This document shows, piece by piece, positions 1-7,325 of a DNA stretch of 35,666 bases. This stretch comes from Cyanobacteria bacterium K_Offshore_surface_m2_239 (GTDB taxonomy: Bacteria; Cyanobacteriota; Cyanobacteriia; PCC-6307; Cyanobiaceae). The stretch lies in the NCBI GenBank assembly GCA_016882305.1, contig VGQX01000013.1:1-35666 (forward strand), given 5' to 3'. The position numbers and the translations under genes were made by a program. The notes under the pieces are model-generated. The model was given only the letters and a program-made list of their open reading frames with translations, searched no databases and was not told the origin of the DNA. Each line of letters opens with the position of its first letter. Position 1 is the stretch's first letter.

Positions 1-130
1 GGGGTCATAGTGGATGAACGGAGCTGCGCAGTCAGCTTCCAGGCAGTCATCCCCTGACTGCTCCTGTTCACCCTCCGAAAAGGGTCACAGGACCTCCTGA
101 GTTACACCACTCGGAGGGGCGCTACCGGCG
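1..130. mobile_element. possible end of an IS256-family element (remnant)
   Basis: No gene can be called here. The stretch at about 101-127 (GAGTTACACCACTCGGAGGG and following bases) has the look of the terminal inverted repeat of IS256-family (Mutator-type) insertion sequences, which often carry a TTACACCAC-like core close to the tip. If so, the element body lies to the left of the window and only its right end is visible. This rests on recalled resemblance; no transposase residues are readable in any frame of the 130 bases. Confidence 0.28.
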
Positions 131-397
131 GTGATCTGCAGGCCAAAAACTATGCGTCGCCTGCAAGGTCTTGTGTATATTGTCTTCTGCCCTTTTGCTG
201 CAGGGCGCCCTGGCGCTCCGGCTTCGATTCCCAGCTTTGAGACCTCATTCGGCATCAGGCGCTACTGCCTTGCGGGCCTGCGACTCCAGCCCCATGGGGA
301 TCATGGGCAGGCCAGGATGATTGATCTGCAGCGCCCTGGCCGATGGCGATCACCGCGCTAAGCACAGCCTTGAAGCACTGCTGAATCATCCGCTTGA

Positions 398-592
398 ATA
401 ACCGCGGCAACCTCAGCATTTGGGCCCACTCCATGCCTCAAACGCACCAAAGAGGAACCAGATGCCCTGATGCTCTTCCGCGGCGACATGGCCAGCAATG
501 CAGGCCTCTACGCCTTCCTCTCGCGGATCTTCACTGAGCTGATATCGATCCTGCCGACGGGGTTGCCCCCACCACCCTCAAAGCGTGCGTAA
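398..592 (+). pseudogene. possible remnant of a type I restriction enzyme HsdR C-terminal region
   Basis: An open frame without a convincing start runs from a stop at 395 to TAA at 590-592; the first ATG in frame is at 470. Its readable part contains LFRGDMASN followed by LYAFLSRIF. This resembles the LYxFLSQIFxY signature that I recall from the C-terminal helical part of HsdR (type I restriction translocase) proteins. The frame is short, has no partner hsdM or hsdS here, and runs into the 3' end of hom, so it would be a decayed fragment. The family match is from memory and uncertain. Bases 131-397 hold nothing I can identify. Confidence 0.3.
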
Positions 593-1894
593 ACAGGCCG
601 CCACAGTCTCCACTTCGCTCAGGGCGTCGATCGCCGCCAGGGCACGGCGGAAGTCCGCCTCCACCACGTCGTGGGTGATCACCACGATCTCGGCGTCGCC
701 GCTGTTGGCCTCGTATTGCACGATCGACTGGATCGACACCCCCGCCGCGCCAAAGGCGGTGCCGATCTTGCCGATCACGCCGGCCTCGTCGCGGGTGCGC
801 AGGCGCACGTAGTTGCGGTGGCGGCTGAGGCTGCCATCCACCAGGGAGCAACGGCGCCAGCTGCCGGCGGAGAGGAGCGGATCGAGGCCGGTCCCGTCGC
901 CACCCACCTGGCGGATGCCGGCGATGTTGAGGATGTCGGCCACCACGGCCGACGCTGTGGGACCCGCCCCCGCTCCAGGCCCGAAGAACATCACCTGCCC
1001 CACGGGATCGCCCTCCACCAGGATGGCGTTGTTGACCCCATGCACCCCCGCCAGGGGGTGCTGGCGCGGCAGCAGGGTGGGATGAACGCGCACATCGAGG
1101 GGCAGGCCCTCGCCGGCCTCCGCGCCCTCCAGCCCATCCAGGCGTTCCGCCACGGCGAGCAGCTTCACCACATACCCCAGCTGGGTGGCGTAGGTGACAT
1201 CCCGTGCCTCCAGCCGATCGATGCCCTCCGTAGCGATGGCGGCGCGGGGCACCGGGCAGCCGAAGGCCAGGGAGGCGAGGATCGCGATCTTGTCGGCCGC
1301 GTCATGGCCCTCCACATCGGCGGCGGGGTCGGCCTCGGCATACCCCAGCCGCTGGGCGTCCGCCAGCACGGCGCCGTAGTCGGCCCCCTCGTCCGCCATG
1401 CGGCTGAGGATGTAGTTGGTGGTGCCATTGATGATGCCGCTCACCCGCTGGAGGCGATTGCCGCCGAGCGACTGCTTCAGCGGCTCGATGATCGGAATGC
1501 CGCCCCCCACCGCCGCCTCGATCAGCACGTACACCCCCCGCTCAGCGGCAGCGGCGGCGATCTCCTCCCCATGGCGAGCGATCACCGCTTTGTTGGCGGT
1601 CACCACGGGTTTGCCGGCGGCAATGGCGCGCAAGATCAGGGAGCGGGCGGGCTCCAGGCCGCCCATCACCTCCACCACGATCTCCACAGCGGGGTCGTCC
1701 ACCACCGCTTGCGGATCGGCGCAGATCAGGGCGGGATCCACGGCGACAGGTCGGGGGCGGGCGGGATCGCGCACGGCCACCCGTCGTAGCGCCAGCTCCC
1801 GCACCAGGGGATGGCGCCCCTCCGGGCTGGCCAGGATGGCCGCCACGCCGGCTCCCACCGTGCCCAGCCCCAGCAAGCCCACCCCGATGGCCAT
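578..1894 (-). CDS. hom: homoserine dehydrogenase
   Basis: Predicted 438 aa enzyme that reduces aspartate semialdehyde to homoserine with NAD(P)H, the branch point to threonine and methionine. The N-terminus shows a Rossmann motif (GLLGLGTVGAGV), then the catalytic domain with GIINGTTNYIL and a conserved EADPAADVEGHDAADK segment, and a C-terminal ACT domain (about residues 360-438, NYVRLRTRDEAGVIGKI) that normally binds threonine for feedback control. The frame is open upstream to 1951, but the ATG at 1894 places the Rossmann strand at the usual distance from the start and gives the normal family length. It is the last gene of a minus-strand run after sufE, from which it is separated by about 100 bp containing a short GC-rich repeat. 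Confidence 0.96.
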   Translation of the reverse strand: MAIGVGLLGLGTVGAGVAAILASPEGRHPLVRELALRRVAVRDPARPRPVAVDPALICADPQAVVDDPAVEIVVEVMGGLEPARSLILRAIAAGKPVVTANKAVIARHGEEIAAAAAERGVYVLIEAAVGGGIPIIEPLKQSLGGNRLQRVSGIINGTTNYILSRMADEGADYGAVLADAQRLGYAEADPAADVEGHDAADKIAILASLAFGCPVPRAAIATEGIDRLEARDVTYATQLGYVVKLLAVAERLDGLEGAEAGEGLPLDVRVHPTLLPRQHPLAGVHGVNNAILVEGDPVGQVMFFGPGAGAGPTASAVVADILNIAGIRQVGGDGTGLDPLLSAGSWRRCSLVDGSLSRHRNYVRLRTRDEAGVIGKIGTAFGAAGVSIQSIVQYEANSGDAEIVVITHDVVEADFRRALAAIDALSEVETVAACLRTL

Positions 1895-1953
1895 CAGCCC
1901 CGTCCGCAAACCGCTGATCCTAGAAAGGCGTCCGCGAGGGCAGGCGGCCACAC

Positions 1954-1980
1954 GGCGGCACGCGGGGCGGCACGCGGGGC
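1954..1980. repeat. 12-bp tandem repeat, 2.25 copies
   Basis: GGCGGCACGCGG is present twice exactly and followed by GGC, in the sufE-hom spacer. It is one of several short GC-rich tandem repeats at gene borders in this window. Confidence 0.8.
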
Positions 1981-1997
1981 AGACGAGGCGTTGAGGG

Positions 1998-2447
1998 TCA
2001 GTCGGCTGCGGCGTCCTGAAGTTGGCGGGCCTGGGCCTGCATCATGCGAAAGATGTTCAGAAAGCCGTTGGCTCGGGAGGGGGTGAGGCTGGCCTGCAGC
2101 CCGGTGGCGGTGAGGATCGCGGGATCGAGGGCCACCACCTGCTCAGGGGTGAGACCCTCCATGCCCTGGATCAGAAAAGCGAGCAGCCCCTTGGTGATCG
2201 CCGCGTCGGAATCCCCCTGCCAGTGCAGCTGTCCCTCCCGCAGCTCACCCACCACGTAGACCTGCGACGCGCACCCCTTCACCTTGTAGGTGTCCTGACG
2301 AAAGGTGTCGGGCAGGGGTTGCAGCTTTTTGCCAAGCCAGAGCACGTATTCATACCGTCGCCGAGGGTCGCTGCTGCCGCTGAGGCGCTCCACCATCTGG
2401 TCCAGGGCCGGGCTGCCGCTGCCTCGGGGCGGAGGTGTGGCGCTCAT
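1998..2447 (-). CDS. sufE: SufE family cysteine desulfuration protein
   Basis: 149 aa protein of the SufE family, which accepts persulfide sulfur from the cysteine desulfurase SufS and passes it to the SufBCD scaffold for Fe-S cluster assembly. The visible signature is YEYVLWLGKKL near the start, then VKGCASQVYV, whose Cys (about residue 59) is the sulfur-accepting residue, and the C-terminal SRANGFLNIFRMM. The ATG at 2447 overlaps the stop of the upstream secreted protein as ATGA, which suggests translational coupling. In cyanobacteria the SUF system is the main Fe-S assembly route, needed for photosystem I and ferredoxin. Confidence 0.95.
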   Translation of the reverse strand: MSATPPPRGSGSPALDQMVERLSGSSDPRRRYEYVLWLGKKLQPLPDTFRQDTYKVKGCASQVYVVGELREGQLHWQGDSDAAITKGLLAFLIQGMEGLTPEQVVALDPAILTATGLQASLTPSRANGFLNIFRMMQAQARQLQDAAAD

Positions 2448-2926
2448 CGGCGAGGGCGGTGAAGCATCAAGCCGGCCACGGTGCCGAGCAGGGCCAGGGC
2501 GCTGAGGGGACCAAGACTGCGGGCCAGGGGCCGGGACATCCGCGGGACTTCTCCTTGAAGACCGGAAGGCTGGCTTCCCGGCAGTTCGATGTAGTCGCGA
2601 TGGCCGGGGCCGGCGTCCACCTGCACCTCCCAGTTCGCCTTGGCTTGGGCCGGAACGGAGAAGGTGAGACGTCCTTCGGCGTTGGTTTTGCCCAAATCAA
2701 CCGAGGCGGTGCCGTCGGGGCTCACCATTCGCACCGTCGCCTCCTTGGCGGGCACACCCGTGGAGAAGCGGCTTTCGAGCTGGTAGGGGCTGTTGGACAA
2801 GCGATCGCCCAGCCTCTCCAGGTTGCTCTCGATGCCATGAGCCCGAACTGCTGGAGCGGCAAGGAGGGCCAGAACAAGGCCACCGCTGATCGTTGGCCAG
2901 AAGTGAGGGGCGCGTGGCGCGACCAT
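2444..2926 (-). CDS. secreted or membrane-anchored protein of unknown function, Ig-like
   Basis: About 160 aa from the ATG at 2926 (the frame stays open to a GTG at 3004, but the ATG puts the signal sequence at the N-terminus). A hydrophobic signal-like stretch with LVLALLAAPAVRAHG ends in a plausible AxA cleavage site. The middle (residues 40-120) has alternating short strands with STGVPAKEATVRMVSPDG and KTNAEGRLTFSVP, typical of the carboxypeptidase-regulatory/CopC-like beta-sandwich class of periplasmic proteins. A second hydrophobic segment (LSALALLGTVAGLML) and a basic tail (HRPRR) end the protein, so it is probably anchored in the membrane with its domain outside the cytoplasm. It overlaps sufE by 4 bp. 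Function is unknown; a metal-related role is only suggested by similar folds next to metal transport genes elsewhere. Confidence 0.75.
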   Translation of the reverse strand: MVAPRAPHFWPTISGGLVLALLAAPAVRAHGIESNLERLGDRLSNSPYQLESRFSTGVPAKEATVRMVSPDGTASVDLGKTNAEGRLTFSVPAQAKANWEVQVDAGPGHRDYIELPGSQPSGLQGEVPRMSRPLARSLGPLSALALLGTVAGLMLHRPRR

Positions 2927-2972
2927 CGGCGTTCTCGCGTTTTGAACAGATCCTTTCAGGATGGCAGGGGCG

Positions 2973-3200
2973 TCAACCCGCGTTCCAGCGGCTGTTGGTG
3001 CCACGAGCCGCCTGCACCATGGAGGCGATGGTGCTCACCATCAGCCCAAGGGCTTCACCGGCGTCTTGGCGGGCCTCCATCTCGGCGGCGAGCACCTGGA
3101 CGGCCACCGTGGGTTTGGCGCCACCGTCGGCGGAAGGGGTGGACGGTGTGGCAAACACCAGGCGCTGCGAGGGGGACAAGACCAAGACAGGGAGTCGCAC
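2973..3200 (-). CDS. small conserved-looking protein of unknown function
   Basis: About 75 aa from a GTG at 3200, which has AGGA some 9 bases upstream; a TTG at 3218 is an alternative start. The protein opens with RLPVLVLSPSQRLVFATP and continues with a predicted helix (VAVQVLAAEMEARQDAGEALGLMV), ending in AARGTNSRWNAG. It sits in line with the cyclo-ligase upstream and the secreted protein downstream, with spacers of about 50 bp, and has a normal amino acid mix, unlike the Arg- and Pro-rich antisense frames around it. I do not recognise the family. No signal peptide or membrane segment is evident. Confidence 0.5.
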   Translation of the reverse strand: MRLPVLVLSPSQRLVFATPSTPSADGGAKPTVAVQVLAAEMEARQDAGEALGLMVSTIASMVQAARGTNSRWNAG

Positions 3201-3253
3201 TTGAGAGGATCCTGGCAAATCCGACGCCGAAGGGCGAGGGGCCGGGCAGGGCG

Positions 3254-3979
3254 TTAAGACGTTGCAACACTGGCTGTCGAGCCGCCCTCCGGGACAGCCG
3301 CAGGGACAGGGGCGGGGACAGGGGCGGGGTCGATCCAGTGGAGCCCTGTTTCCGCCAGCCAGCCCGGGAACGGCACATCCCAGGGGTCCGCAGGCAGGCG
3401 TGCCACCACGCAGGCCACCGGCACCACCACCAGGGCGGGCACGGCGCGCCAGTGGGGATCGGTCCGGAGCCGGTCGTACCAGCCGCCGCCCGAACCCAGC
3501 CGCAGGCCCCTGTGATCCACCGCCAGACCGGGCACCAGCAGCAGGGCCAGCTCCTCGGGCGACAGGGGGGTGGCCGCCGTCGGGGCGGGAATGCCCACGG
3601 CATCGGGCTCCAGGGGATCGCCGGGGCTCCAGGGCAGGTAGAGCAGGCGGTCGTCGCGGATGGCGGGCAGGGCGAGGTGGTCCCGCCAGGGGGAGGGGAG
3701 CCCCTCGGCGAGGGGGCGCAGATCAGGTTCGTGGCCCACGGGCCAGTAGAGGCCCAGGCGGCGGGGCGGTGCCAGGTGGGGGGGCAGGGCGGCGAGGGCG
3801 GCGGCGGCCAGGCCCGCCGGGTCGCTCGCCACGGCGGCGCGGCGGCGCTGGCGGAAGTGCTGGCGGAGGGTGGCTTTCGTCGCCGCCGGGAGCGGTGGGG
3901 CGGCTGGGGTGGAGCCCCAGGCGGGGTCGACGTTGGAGGACACCGCGGGTTGCTCCCTGAAGCGCGCGTTGGCCCGCAT
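3254..3979 (-). CDS. 5-formyltetrahydrofolate cyclo-ligase
   Basis: 241 aa protein of the 5-FCL (methenyl-THF synthetase, YgfA) family, which converts 5-formyl-THF and ATP to 5,10-methenyl-THF and so recycles a stored folate. Key signs are a basic N-terminal helix ([11 protein letters not shown]), [13 protein letters not shown] in the middle and the signature [13 protein letters not shown] (family G-x-G-x-G-[YW]-Y-D-R), with the expected [13 protein letters not shown] just before it. The N-terminal 35 residues and a Pro/Ala/Val-rich C-terminal tail extend beyond the family core; the tail is encoded by a 12-bp tandem repeat at 3303-3326. It is the first gene of the minus-strand run towards hom and diverges from ruvC across about 158 bp. 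Confidence 0.9.
   Translation of the reverse strand: MRANARFREQPAVSSNVDPAWGSTPAAPPLPAATKATLRQHFRQRRRAAVASDPAGLAAAALAALPPHLAPPRRLGLYWPVGHEPDLRPLAEGLPSPWRDHLALPAIRDDRLLYLPWSPGDPLEPDAVGIPAPTAATPLSPEELALLLVPGLAVDHRGLRLGSGGGWYDRLRTDPHWRAVPALVVVPVACVVARLPADPWDVPFPGWLAETGLHWIDPAPVPAPVPAAVPEGGSTASVATS
3303..3326. repeat. 12-bp tandem repeat inside the cyclo-ligase 3' end
   Basis: GGGACAGGGGCG occurs twice exactly and is followed by GGG. In the gene's frame it encodes a Pro-Ala-Pro-Val repeat in the C-terminal tail, outside the catalytic core. Confidence 0.8.
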
Positions 3980-4002
3980 TGTGGCGACCGTTGGCCAGAC
4001 GG

Positions 4003-4058
4003 CGATCGGCGTGTCGGCGTGTCGGCGGTCAGCGTGCCGGCGTCTCGGCGTGCTGGCG
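4003..4058. repeat. degenerate short repeats in the cyclo-ligase/ruvC spacer
   Basis: The divergent spacer holds CGGCGTGT twice in tandem (from about 4007) followed by related units such as CGGCGTCT and CGGCGTGC. It is low-complexity and shows no clear promoter for ruvC. Confidence 0.5.
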
Positions 4059-4137
4059 GGGGCGCCATCGACAGCGGCAAGACGGTGAGCGACCCTGGAG
4101 CCGCTTCCCGCCAGGGCGCCGCCGCCCGATCCTGCTG

Positions 4138-4626
4138 ATGCGCATCCTTGGCCTTGATCCCGGCCTGGCCCGTGTCGGCTACGGAGTGATCGAGGTGGAG
4201 GCCGACGCCCGCGGGCGAGCGGGTCAGGGGCGTCAGCGGATGCTGGATTGCGGCCTCATCCGCACGGATCCCGACCGGGGGGAGGGGCAACGCCTGGTGG
4301 AGATCGCCGCGGACCTGCGGGTGCTCCTGCGCCGCTGGCAGCCGGAGCTGGCGGCGGTGGAGAAGTTCTTCTTCTACCGCTCCAGCACCACCATCGCCGT
4401 GGTGCAGGCCCGGGGGGTGCTGATCATGACCCTGGCGCGCTTCGGGATCCCGGTGGTGGAGTATCCGCCGATGCAGATCAAGCTGGCCCTGGCGGGCCAT
4501 GGCCACGCCGAGAAAGGGGATGTGCTGGAGGCGGTGATGCGCGAGCTGGATCTGGCCGATCCCCCCCGCCCCGACGACGCGGCCGATGCCCTCGCGGTGG
4601 CCCTCACGGGCTGGTTTCAACGCTGA
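4138..4626 (+). CDS. ruvC: Holliday junction resolvase RuvC
   Basis: 162 aa RuvC endonuclease, which with RuvAB cuts Holliday junctions during recombination repair. The protein starts [19 protein letters not shown], where Asp7 is the first catalytic acid; the second is the Glu of [13 protein letters not shown] (about residue 79), and the C-terminal acids are in [14 protein letters not shown]. The long open frame upstream (to 3979) is Arg-rich and overlaps the divergent spacer, so the ATG at 4138, which puts the first beta strand at the N-terminus, is the natural start. No strong ribosome binding site precedes it. It converges on the GH116 gene across a pyrimidine-rich repeat. Confidence 0.95.
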   Translation: MRILGLDPGLARVGYGVIEVEADARGRAGQGRQRMLDCGLIRTDPDRGEGQRLVEIAADLRVLLRRWQPELAAVEKFFFYRSSTTIAVVQARGVLIMTLARFGIPVVEYPPMQIKLALAGHGHAEKGDVLEAVMRELDLADPPRPDDAADALAVALTGWFQR

Positions 4627-4650
4627 GGGCCCTCTCGTCCCGCCTTCCCC

Positions 4651-4710
4651 GCCCCTGCCTCTTCCGCCCCTGCCTCTTCCGCCTCTGCCACCCCCGCCCC
4701 TGCCACTTGC
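4651..4710. repeat. 15-bp pyrimidine-rich tandem repeat, about 4 copies
   Basis: GCCCCTGCCTCTTCC is repeated exactly at 4651-4665 and 4666-4680, followed by two diverged 15-base copies (4681-4695 and 4696-4710). It fills the 100 bp between the convergent stops of ruvC and the GH116 gene, and nearly all bases on the plus strand are C or T. It may take part in termination or be a slippage-prone spacer; no ordinary stem plus T-run terminator is visible. Confidence 0.85.
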
Positions 4711-4726
4711 CCCCCTGGCCTCCCGC

Positions 4727-7228
4727 TTACACCTGCCGCCCCGCCCCCGGAATCGCCTCCCAGCCGGTGTGCGTCGCCCAAAGAGCCCAGATGGCCATGG
4801 GGCGCAGATAGTGGCAGGCGCGGAAGGTGCGGACAGCGGTGATCGCTTCGGGGGTGCGGAATTGCAGCCCGCCGCTGTACACCTGCTCGACCACGGCACC
4901 GGTGATCGCCAGCGCTGTCTTGGTGTCGCCCATCAGCCGGTAGTAAGCCGCCAGACCGAAGTTGATGCCCGTCCATACCTCCAGCGGGTGGGTGCCGTTT
5001 GGATCCAGCGGGGTGCCATCGCGCCGCAAACCGTTCGCCACCCCCAGGCGCCCTCCCTCAAAACCCTCGAAGCAGGCCTCACGGATGGCTTGCAGCGAAG
5101 AGCGGGCGCGCTCATCGGACACCACCGCTGGCAATCCCAGCAAGCGCGCATAGAAATCGCCACAGAGTTGATCCGCCATCACCACCGGTGTGCCGCTCTC
5201 CGCATCGATCTTGTAATACTCCCCGTTCCAAAGCAGCGGATCAAAATTCGCCCGCGATTGCTCCAGCCATTGGCCGAACTCTCTCTGTTCCTCCGTTGTG
5301 TCCAGCCCCAGCTCCAACTGCAGCCGTTGCCCCATCGCCAGCGCGGCCTCCAACGCGGCGATCCAGAGGGCACCGCAGTAGGCGCTCACCCCCTGCAACG
5401 GCCAATCATCAAAGGTCTGATCCGGGGCGCCGCCATTGTCGGGCAGACCGTCCTGATTGGCATCAAATCCCTTCAAATAGCGCAGCGCCTGCACCGCCGC
5501 CGGCCAGCATTGCGCCAGGAAGGTGATGTCCTCCCCTGTGGGCGCCAGGAGAAAGGTGCGCCACACCTGCAGCACAAAATCGCTGGCCAGATCTTTCCAG
5601 AGGTTGCAATCCTGGTAAGCGGTGTAGTTGGTGGCTTCGAAGGGTCGCTCGTTCGGAGCGCCCAGATCATGGGGGGTGGCGCCGGCCACCTTGCGGGGCG
5701 CCTCCACCCGTCCTTTCCCCTGGGTGAAATACCAACCGATCGGACGCGGCGCGGGATCCGCGGCGGGAATCGCCCGGGCGAAATCGCGCAACACCGCCTT
5801 GTCGAGTTCCGGCCAGAGCTGCAGCAGGGCGAACGAGCCGTACAGCCGCACGTCCAGGCTTTCATACCAGGCGTAGTCCAGGCACTCCAGCACGCCGAAG
5901 CGCCCCGCTGGATCCTCCGGGCTGGCGGCGGTCCACAACGTGCCGCCGCTCACCAGGTCGTAGAGCTCATTGCAGAGGGCCATCCGCAGCGCTTCCGGCA
6001 GATCCTTCCGCCCCACCACCGGCGCCTGCCAGGCCGCGATCGCCTCGCGCCAGGACCGCCAATCGCGCAGCGCCTCCGCCGCGATCGCCTCGGCCTGATC
6101 GCCCGTGGCCCCGAAGAAATCGGTGTAGCGGCGCAGAGCCTGACAGCCGCTGGCAAAGGCCGTCACCGGCAGGTCCCAGGCCACCACCACGGGAATCTCC
6201 ACGCTCTGGCCCGGTTCCAGGCGACAGCGCACGGCCAGGGCCGCGCTGGCGGGATCGTCGCCACCGCTGCGGCGATCGTTGGCGCTCTCCGGCACCGACC
6301 CCTCCCGGGCAAACGGCGCCCAGATCTCCTCGCCGCTCCCGGCGGGGTTCCAGCGGCCGCAACGGAAGATCTCCACCGCCACACCCCCGAAGCCGCCCTC
6401 TTCCGGCACGGCCACGCACCACTGTCCCTCCCCTTCCGCCGGCAGGCTGCCCGCCGGGCGGTCCGCCCCCTCCAGCAGCACCCCCTTGAGGCCGGGCTGG
6501 CTGGTCAGCCGATTCCGTTGGCCCTCCGTCCGGCCGATGGCGGGCACATAGGAATGCTCGGGACTGCCGTCATCGCGGAAATGCACCGTCGCCGAAGGAT
6601 CGGTGTTCGTGAACCAGCCACAGGTGTTGCGCCAGCTGGTGAGCAACGACAGCGTCAGCGGTGCGTTGGTGGGGTTGCGCAGGGTCCACACGAACACCGC
6701 CACCGGATAGCTGCTGCGCTGATAGTCGCCGGGCAGGATCGGGCTGAACGCCTCACCGCTCACCTCCGCCGCGAAGCCGGCGGTGATCGCCGTTCGGCTC
6801 AAGGGGAAGCGGGCCGCATAGGTGCCACTCCCGGCGGGCAACCACTCCCAGGCCGTCAACGGAGGGCCCGCTCCCGGGCGGCTCTCATCCGCCGTCGGCG
6901 CCACGGCCAAAGCCCTGGCCTGGCGTTCACCCCCGTCCCGGGCCTCAAACAGGGCGAACTGGCAATCGGGCACCACCCCGAACCAGTGTTCGCCGCCATC
7001 GAGATGCCACAGATTGAAGGCTCCATCCGGCGCCCGGCCGAGGCAGCCCGCCCCGAGTCCGCCGAGGGGCATGCCGTGGTTGGGGCCATCGTCCAGATTG
7101 CTGGCGTAGCGGACGGTGTAGGGATGCTCCCAACCACCCCCCAGCGGATGCCGCCAACTGCTGGGCCATCCAGCCGCCGCGTTGGCTGAGGCGGAGGGAG
7201 AACTCAGACGAGGCAGGCCGAAGGGCAT
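4727..7228 (-). CDS. GH116 beta-glucosidase (GBA2-like, non-lysosomal glucosylceramidase family)
   Basis: 833 aa protein with the two-domain plan of glycoside hydrolase family 116: an N-terminal beta-sandwich (about residues 30-390, starting after GMPLGGLGAGCLGR) and a C-terminal (alpha/alpha)6 barrel. The catalytic nucleophile region is GVLECLDYAWYESLDVR (Glu near residue 447, matching the human GBA2 motif LEGQEYRMYNTYDV), followed by YGSFALLQLWPELD. The acid/base Asp lies in APDQTFDDW (near 605), followed by GVSAYCGALW. The family cleaves beta-glucosides or beta-xylosides, including glucosylceramide in eukaryotes; the substrate here is unknown. There is no obvious signal peptide, so it is probably cytoplasmic. 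It diverges from the acyltransferase gene across about 97 bp. Confidence 0.9.
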   Translation of the reverse strand: MPFGLPRLSSPSASANAAAGWPSSWRHPLGGGWEHPYTVRYASNLDDGPNHGMPLGGLGAGCLGRAPDGAFNLWHLDGGEHWFGVVPDCQFALFEARDGGERQARALAVAPTADESRPGAGPPLTAWEWLPAGSGTYAARFPLSRTAITAGFAAEVSGEAFSPILPGDYQRSSYPVAVFVWTLRNPTNAPLTLSLLTSWRNTCGWFTNTDPSATVHFRDDGSPEHSYVPAIGRTEGQRNRLTSQPGLKGVLLEGADRPAGSLPAEGEGQWCVAVPEEGGFGGVAVEIFRCGRWNPAGSGEEIWAPFAREGSVPESANDRRSGGDDPASAALAVRCRLEPGQSVEIPVVVAWDLPVTAFASGCQALRRYTDFFGATGDQAEAIAAEALRDWRSWREAIAAWQAPVVGRKDLPEALRMALCNELYDLVSGGTLWTAASPEDPAGRFGVLECLDYAWYESLDVRLYGSFALLQLWPELDKAVLRDFARAIPAADPAPRPIGWYFTQGKGRVEAPRKVAGATPHDLGAPNERPFEATNYTAYQDCNLWKDLASDFVLQVWRTFLLAPTGEDITFLAQCWPAAVQALRYLKGFDANQDGLPDNGGAPDQTFDDWPLQGVSAYCGALWIAALEAALAMGQRLQLELGLDTTEEQREFGQWLEQSRANFDPLLWNGEYYKIDAESGTPVVMADQLCGDFYARLLGLPAVVSDERARSSLQAIREACFEGFEGGRLGVANGLRRDGTPLDPNGTHPLEVWTGINFGLAAYYRLMGDTKTALAITGAVVEQVYSGGLQFRTPEAITAVRTFRACHYLRPMAIWALWATHTGWEAIPGAGRQV

Positions 7229-7325
7229 GGCCAGGGCAGGATGGAAGGGTCAGCATGTCAGATCCAACAACGCCCCAACCGGCGGATCGATGCGTTGACG
7301 CCACGGCTGAACAGGACGCCTCCAG

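Noticed and set aside
131-361. A 76-codon open frame near the left edge
   Set aside because: No ribosome binding site, no recognisable motif and composition like non-coding sequence.
4586-7189. An 867-codon plus-strand open frame
   Set aside because: Antisense to the GH116 gene, which has all its catalytic motifs; the plus-strand translation is Arg/Pro/His-rich with no domain.
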